Source: Psychrobacter piscatorii (lineage in GTDB: Bacteria; Pseudomonadota; Gammaproteobacteria; Pseudomonadales; Moraxellaceae). From it: DNA of 60,828 nt. The notes beneath the pieces are model-generated. The model was given only the letters and a program-made list of their open reading frames with translations, did no database searches and was not told where the DNA came from. The translations under genes were made by a program, and so were the position numbers. Shown in pieces: positions 57,925 to 60,828 of this stretch. How positions within the stretch are numbered: the stretch's first letter is position 1; each line of letters begins with the position of its first letter. The stretch covers positions 1-60,828 of the forward strand of contig NZ_LNDJ01000002.1 of assembly GCF_001444505.1 (NCBI RefSeq), read 5' to 3'.

Positions 57925-58010
57925 TTAGGCAAGATAGGTAGAAGACACTGTTATTTCTGTCGCACTATTTTGCTACATCGTACCTATTCACAGATAAATG
58001 ACTGATTACT

Positions 58011-58514
58011 ATGACCACTGCCCTAGACCAAGACTTGCATACTAAGTCGCAACATGGTTTTGCCCCGCTTGCTATTGCTCGTATTAGAGGCGCGCAGCGT
58101 GCAAATCAGATAGCGATTTACCTGATTTATGCTGCTATTTTGGCCTTTATAGTATTTGGTACTATTGCCAGTATCAAGACATTTCATGACAATCAACTAC
58201 TGTATCAACTGTTTTATAACCTGCCCTATGCCTTGGTTGCATTGACCATTCCCATTACGCTTTATGATGCTTTTGTGGTTTATCGTTATCGCTTAAACCA
58301 ACCTTCGATGATTGCCATGAGTATTGGCGTATCGACCATCATATTGATCGGTGGCTTATTATTTGCTGATACGGCATGGTTAGGGCTGTCCTGCTGGGTG
58401 GGTGTGGCATTTTTATTCAAAGTCAGTTTCAAGCGCTTTTTTAACTTTTTAGAAGTGGCAAACTCTGATGAAGAGACAGAAGCAGTAGACAATCTAGACA
58501 GCACACCCCAGTAA
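58011..58514 (+). CDS. Small multi-pass membrane protein, unknown function
   Basis: Not recognised. The 167-residue product has about four hydrophobic segments: QIAIYLIYAAILAFIVFGTIA (near 33-53), LPYALVALTIPITLYDAFVVY (near 71-92), MIAMSIGVSTIILIGGLLFA (near 99-119) and a shorter one near 123-140. A cytoplasmic acidic tail (SDEETEAVDNLDS) follows. It lies between ruvX and the TusA-like gene, all on the plus strand, and may share their transcript. Confidence 0.7.
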   Translation: MTTALDQDLHTKSQHGFAPLAIARIRGAQRANQIAIYLIYAAILAFIVFGTIASIKTFHDNQLLYQLFYNLPYALVALTIPITLYDAFVVYRYRLNQPSMIAMSIGVSTIILIGGLLFADTAWLGLSCWVGVAFLFKVSFKRFFNFLEVANSDEETEAVDNLDSTPQ

Positions 58515-58565
58515 GCGATTAAACAAACGATCCATTCTTTAACCTATCTACTTAGCTTTACGATA

Positions 58566-58898
58566 ATGACTATGACTACTTCTATACCAGATACGACCAT
58601 CGACCATCATCTAGATACGCAAGGGCTGATCTGTCCTGAGCCTGTGATGATGCTGCACCGAGTCATCCGAAAAGCAGATAGCGGTGAGGTGATTGAGATA
58701 CTGGCCACTGACCCTGCTACCACTCGCGACATTCCAAATTTCTGTCGTCATCTGGGTCATGAGCTGATGACTCAAGAAACACTGGCAGAAAACATCAACC
58801 TAGACGCTGATCCCGATGAAATCACTATTGATGGCGATGACACCACGCCAGCAAGCGCGACGCTGTATCGTTATGTGGTGAAGAAAAAAAGTGGTTAA
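58566..58898 (+). CDS. TusA-family sulfurtransferase
   Basis: Small persulfide carrier. The 110-residue product has the hallmark DTQGLICPEPVMMLHRVIR with the active Cys near residue 20, followed by VIEILATDPATTRDIPNFCRHLGHELM, matching TusA/SirA. TusA passes sulfur to the TusBCD-E-MnmA relay for tRNA 2-thiouridine and to other acceptors. A C-terminal extension of about 30 residues (DADPDEITIDGDD) is longer than E. coli TusA (81). It lies just upstream of xerD; a role in general sulfur trafficking is inferred. Confidence 0.88.
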   Translation: MTMTTSIPDTTIDHHLDTQGLICPEPVMMLHRVIRKADSGEVIEILATDPATTRDIPNFCRHLGHELMTQETLAENINLDADPDEITIDGDDTTPASATLYRYVVKKKSG

Positions 58899-58927
58899 CT
58901 TATATCTGACCTATATCCGAGCATCCT

Positions 58928-59866
58928 ATGAGTCGTGACCGCGCCGTACAGCAAAGGCAACCCAAAGCGCTGGCAGTCGATGATGAACCGTCTTATATGA
59001 CTGAGTTTCGTCAAGCCATGCTAGCACGTGGTTTGGCGACGCGTACCCGTAATGCTTATGTGCGCGACTTGCGTTCTTGTGAGTTGACCAACCCACTCGC
59101 TCTGACCCGCTGGCAGCCTGATGATGTGCTGCACTGCCTTTCGCTGCTTGCCCAAGATGGTAAAACCCCACGCACCCAAGCGCGTATGCTCTCAAGTCTG
59201 CGTCAGTTCTATTTATGGATGATAGCGAGCAATCTGCGCGAAGACAATCCCTGCGAGCGTATCAAAAGCCCAAAGCTTGGACGTCCGTTACCAAAGGATT
59301 TGGCCGAGGCTGATATCGAAAACCTCCTTGCCGCTCCCGATACCAGCACCGCACTCGGACTGCGTGATAAAGCTATGCTGGAAGTGCTTTATGCCTGCGG
59401 TTTGCGCGTTAGCGAGCTGATTAATCTGTCACTTGAACAAGTGAACCTAAACGCAGGCTGGCTACAAATCACAGGTAAAGGCAATAAAACACGGCTGGTG
59501 CCACTCGGCGAATACGCAGCGGACGCACTGGAAGACTATCTGTCTCATGGGCGCGGCGATCTGATTGCCCATCTAAAATCTGGCAATTGCCAAGCGGTAT
59601 TTTTGACCGCGCAAGGCGGCTATATGACGCGGCAGAACTTTTGGTATCTACTTAAGAAATACGCTCAAATTGCTAGTATTGATAAGGAACTATCACCTCA
59701 TACCTTACGTCATGCCTTTGCCACTCATTTGCTCAACCACGGTGCCGACTTGCGCAGCGTACAGCTATTGCTTGGACACAGTGACTTGTCCACGACGCAA
59801 ATCTATACACATGTAGCGACGGCAAGATTGCAGAAATTGCATGCGGCGCATCATCCGCGTGGATAG
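58928..59866 (+). CDS. xerD: Site-specific tyrosine recombinase XerD
   Basis: This recombinase resolves chromosome dimers at dif with XerC. The 312-residue protein has the SAM-like N-terminal core-binding domain (about 22-105) and the catalytic domain with all tyrosine recombinase residues visible: Arg160 in CGLRVSEL, Lys near 183 (GKGNKTRLVPLG), His258 and Arg261 in SPHTLRHAFATHLL, His284 in LLGHSDLSTTQIYTHV, and Tyr293. The GRPLPKDL and TQIYTHVATARLQ segments favour XerD over XerC or an integrase. It carries an extra 20 or so N-terminal residues. Confidence 0.92.
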   Translation: MSRDRAVQQRQPKALAVDDEPSYMTEFRQAMLARGLATRTRNAYVRDLRSCELTNPLALTRWQPDDVLHCLSLLAQDGKTPRTQARMLSSLRQFYLWMIASNLREDNPCERIKSPKLGRPLPKDLAEADIENLLAAPDTSTALGLRDKAMLEVLYACGLRVSELINLSLEQVNLNAGWLQITGKGNKTRLVPLGEYAADALEDYLSHGRGDLIAHLKSGNCQAVFLTAQGGYMTRQNFWYLLKKYAQIASIDKELSPHTLRHAFATHLLNHGADLRSVQLLLGHSDLSTTQIYTHVATARLQKLHAAHHPRG

Positions 59867-59933
59867 CTTTTGGGTAGCGCAGTGAGCAGAATTGTCATTA
59901 AATATTGATTCATGATCGTCAGAGGAATACACT

Positions 59934-60272
59934 GTGTCGCAAGCTCAGCCATCATCCAAGCCCACTCTCACCAAAGCGCAAGCATTTGCGTTAAAAAAAT
60001 TGACCATTATGGGTTATTTGGAAGGCACGTCTTTTCTGCTGCTACTGGGTATCGCCATGCCACTCAAATATATGCTGAATATGCCTGAAATGGTGGGCTA
60101 CGTCGGGCCTGTACATGGAGTGTTGTTCATCGCCTATATTGTGGTGCTCTTTATCACGGCACATAAAATCAAAATGCCGCTGTGGGCGCTCCCTGCTGGT
60201 GTGCTTGGTTCATTTTTGCCCTTTGGGCCGTTTGTGTTTGATCATGTGTTAAAGAAGCGGTTGGGACAGTAG
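59934..60272 (+). CDS. DUF3817 integral membrane protein
   Basis: A 112-residue protein with a GTG start after AGAGGA. Three hydrophobic segments and the typical DUF3817 motifs are visible: GYLEGTSFLLLLGIAMPLKYM (near 31-51), VGPVHGVLFIAYIVVLFITAHKI (near 61-83), and ALPAGVLGSFLPFGPFVFDHVLKKR at the C-terminus. The family is of unknown function. It follows xerD by about 65 bp on the same strand. Confidence 0.85.
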   Translation: MSQAQPSSKPTLTKAQAFALKKLTIMGYLEGTSFLLLLGIAMPLKYMLNMPEMVGYVGPVHGVLFIAYIVVLFITAHKIKMPLWALPAGVLGSFLPFGPFVFDHVLKKRLGQ

Positions 60273-60310
60273 GATTTGGGTAGTGTAAGGTTGCATGATT
60301 ATTTTCAGTC

Positions 60311-60793
60311 TTAGATTACTTTTATCCTCGCATCGTGAAGTAAGCCGAAGCCTATCAGCCTAATTCTAATTACACTTTTCGATACGTTGAAGTAACGAGC
60401 TAATTTACTAATAATATTATTAGCTGTTAATTTATTGCCAGATTGGTTGTCTAGATAAACCCAAAAGATACCTCTTCTTACTAATCCTAGCTCAGAGTAT
60501 ATTTTTAAAAACTCTTTCACTAACTGCTTTTCGGGGACTAATAAACATCCTGCTAAATAGTTTGCCTGAAACTCAAGCTTTGCTACCATAGAATTATCTA
60601 AAACATCTAAGTCTGCTAAATCGCTTTCTTCTAATGAATCTTTATCTAGATACCGGCCGTGACCTAGTATAATATGTGATATTTCGTGTGCCAGTGTAAA
60701 CCTATCTCTCTTTTCGTCCTCAACATCATTTTTATATATAAAAATCTCGTTACTCTCAAAATCTACTCTGCCAAGTAGATTTTTTTCATTCAT
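60311..60793 (-). CDS. ImmA/IrrE-family metallo-endopeptidase, probably 5'-truncated
   Basis: The product shows the gluzincin motif HEISH at residues 36-40 (in RFTLAHEISHIILGH) and a downstream LEFQANYLAGCLLVP helix with the third zinc ligand Glu, as in ImmA/IrrE proteases that cleave phage or stress repressors. The open frame begins only 8 bp from a sequence that looks like an IS terminus (60802 onward), so the real N-terminus is probably interrupted. Upstream in frame a TAG occurs within that sequence. The gene is clearly more AT-rich than its neighbours and its codon use differs, suggesting horizontal acquisition. Convergent with DUF3817. Confidence 0.75.
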   Translation of the reverse strand: MNEKNLLGRVDFESNEIFIYKNDVEDEKRDRFTLAHEISHIILGHGRYLDKDSLEESDLADLDVLDNSMVAKLEFQANYLAGCLLVPEKQLVKEFLKIYSELGLVRRGIFWVYLDNQSGNKLTANNIISKLARYFNVSKSVIRIRLIGFGLLHDARIKVI

Positions 60794-60801
60794 AGATGCC
60801 G

Positions 60802-60828
60802 TGAACCGCCCCGACTATATCGGAGGCT
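60802..60828. mobile_element. Probable terminus of an IS3-family insertion sequence (window edge)
   Basis: TGAACCGCCCCGA followed by CTATATCGGAGGC resembles the terminal inverted repeats I know for several IS3-family elements (TGAACCGCCCCGG-type ends). Only 27 bp are inside the window, so the element itself and its orientation cannot be confirmed. Confidence 0.5.

Noticed and set aside
58928..59866. XerD-like gene as a phage or island integrase
   Set aside because: Size, motifs and the neighbouring conserved genes fit the chromosomal Xer recombinase, and no tRNA attachment site is adjacent.

Overview
This window reads as chromosomal DNA of a gammaproteobacterium of the family Moraxellaceae, most likely Psychrobacter. 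The evidence is the conserved order tpiA-secG-tRNA-Leu-tRNA-fMet-rimP-nusA-infB-rbfA-truB-rpsO-pnp, the pilB-pilC-pilD-coaE cluster, moderate GC content with AT-rich intergenic regions, and a gene resembling Balon, a ribosome hibernation factor first described in Psychrobacter urativorans. No rRNA, CRISPR array, prophage or plasmid replication gene was seen. Almost everything is core genome. The exception is the extreme right end, where an AT-rich ImmA/IrrE-type protease gene abuts what looks like the terminus of an IS3-family insertion sequence.

Layout. 1-5.4 kb: pstS-pstC-pstA-pstB-phoU phosphate uptake operon on the minus strand, with a good PHO box before pstS. 5.5-8.1 kb: TPP riboswitch and thiC. 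8.1-17 kb: metabolic and housekeeping genes (class I aldolase, EamA transporter, ABC exporter, alpha/beta hydrolase, AlkB-like dioxygenase, EcsC-like protein, quinone oxidoreductase, EEP phosphatase). 17.1-27.8 kb: a minus-strand operon of about 10 kb under a guanidine-I (ykkC) riboswitch. It encodes two DUF1989 proteins (carboxyguanidine deiminase type), a biotin-dependent carboxylase annotated by family as urea carboxylase, allophanate hydrolase, and a three-gene ABC importer. Together these should take up guanidine and break it down to ammonia and CO2. A textbook GG-N10-GC sigma-54 promoter lies just upstream of the riboswitch, so the operon appears to be controlled both by nitrogen status and by guanidine.

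28.2-29.4 kb: the Balon-like gene. 29.9-33.7 kb: oligopeptidase A, a YheV-like zinc ribbon protein, a membrane-anchored coiled-coil protein and a diverged macro-domain-like protein. 33.7-47.6 kb: the translation/RNA cluster (pnp, rpsO, truB, rbfA, infB, nusA, rimP, two tRNAs, secG, tpiA), interrupted between rpsO and truB by two tiny acidic proteins and a DJ-1/PfpI protein. 48-53.6 kb: type IV pilus assembly genes pilB, pilC and pilD, then coaE, with rlmB overlapping coaE tail to tail. 53.8-60.3 kb: ppnP, recN, yqgE, ruvX, a small membrane protein, a TusA-like protein, xerD and a DUF3817 protein.

Most notable points: the Balon-like hibernation factor; the guanidine operon with stacked sigma-54 and riboswitch control; an orphan terminator and a 19-bp tandem repeat in the gap between the Balon-like gene and prlC; a hairpin in the pnp leader; an initiator tRNA with a U1-U72 mismatch; paired tiny acidic proteins; and the IS-truncated protease at the right edge.
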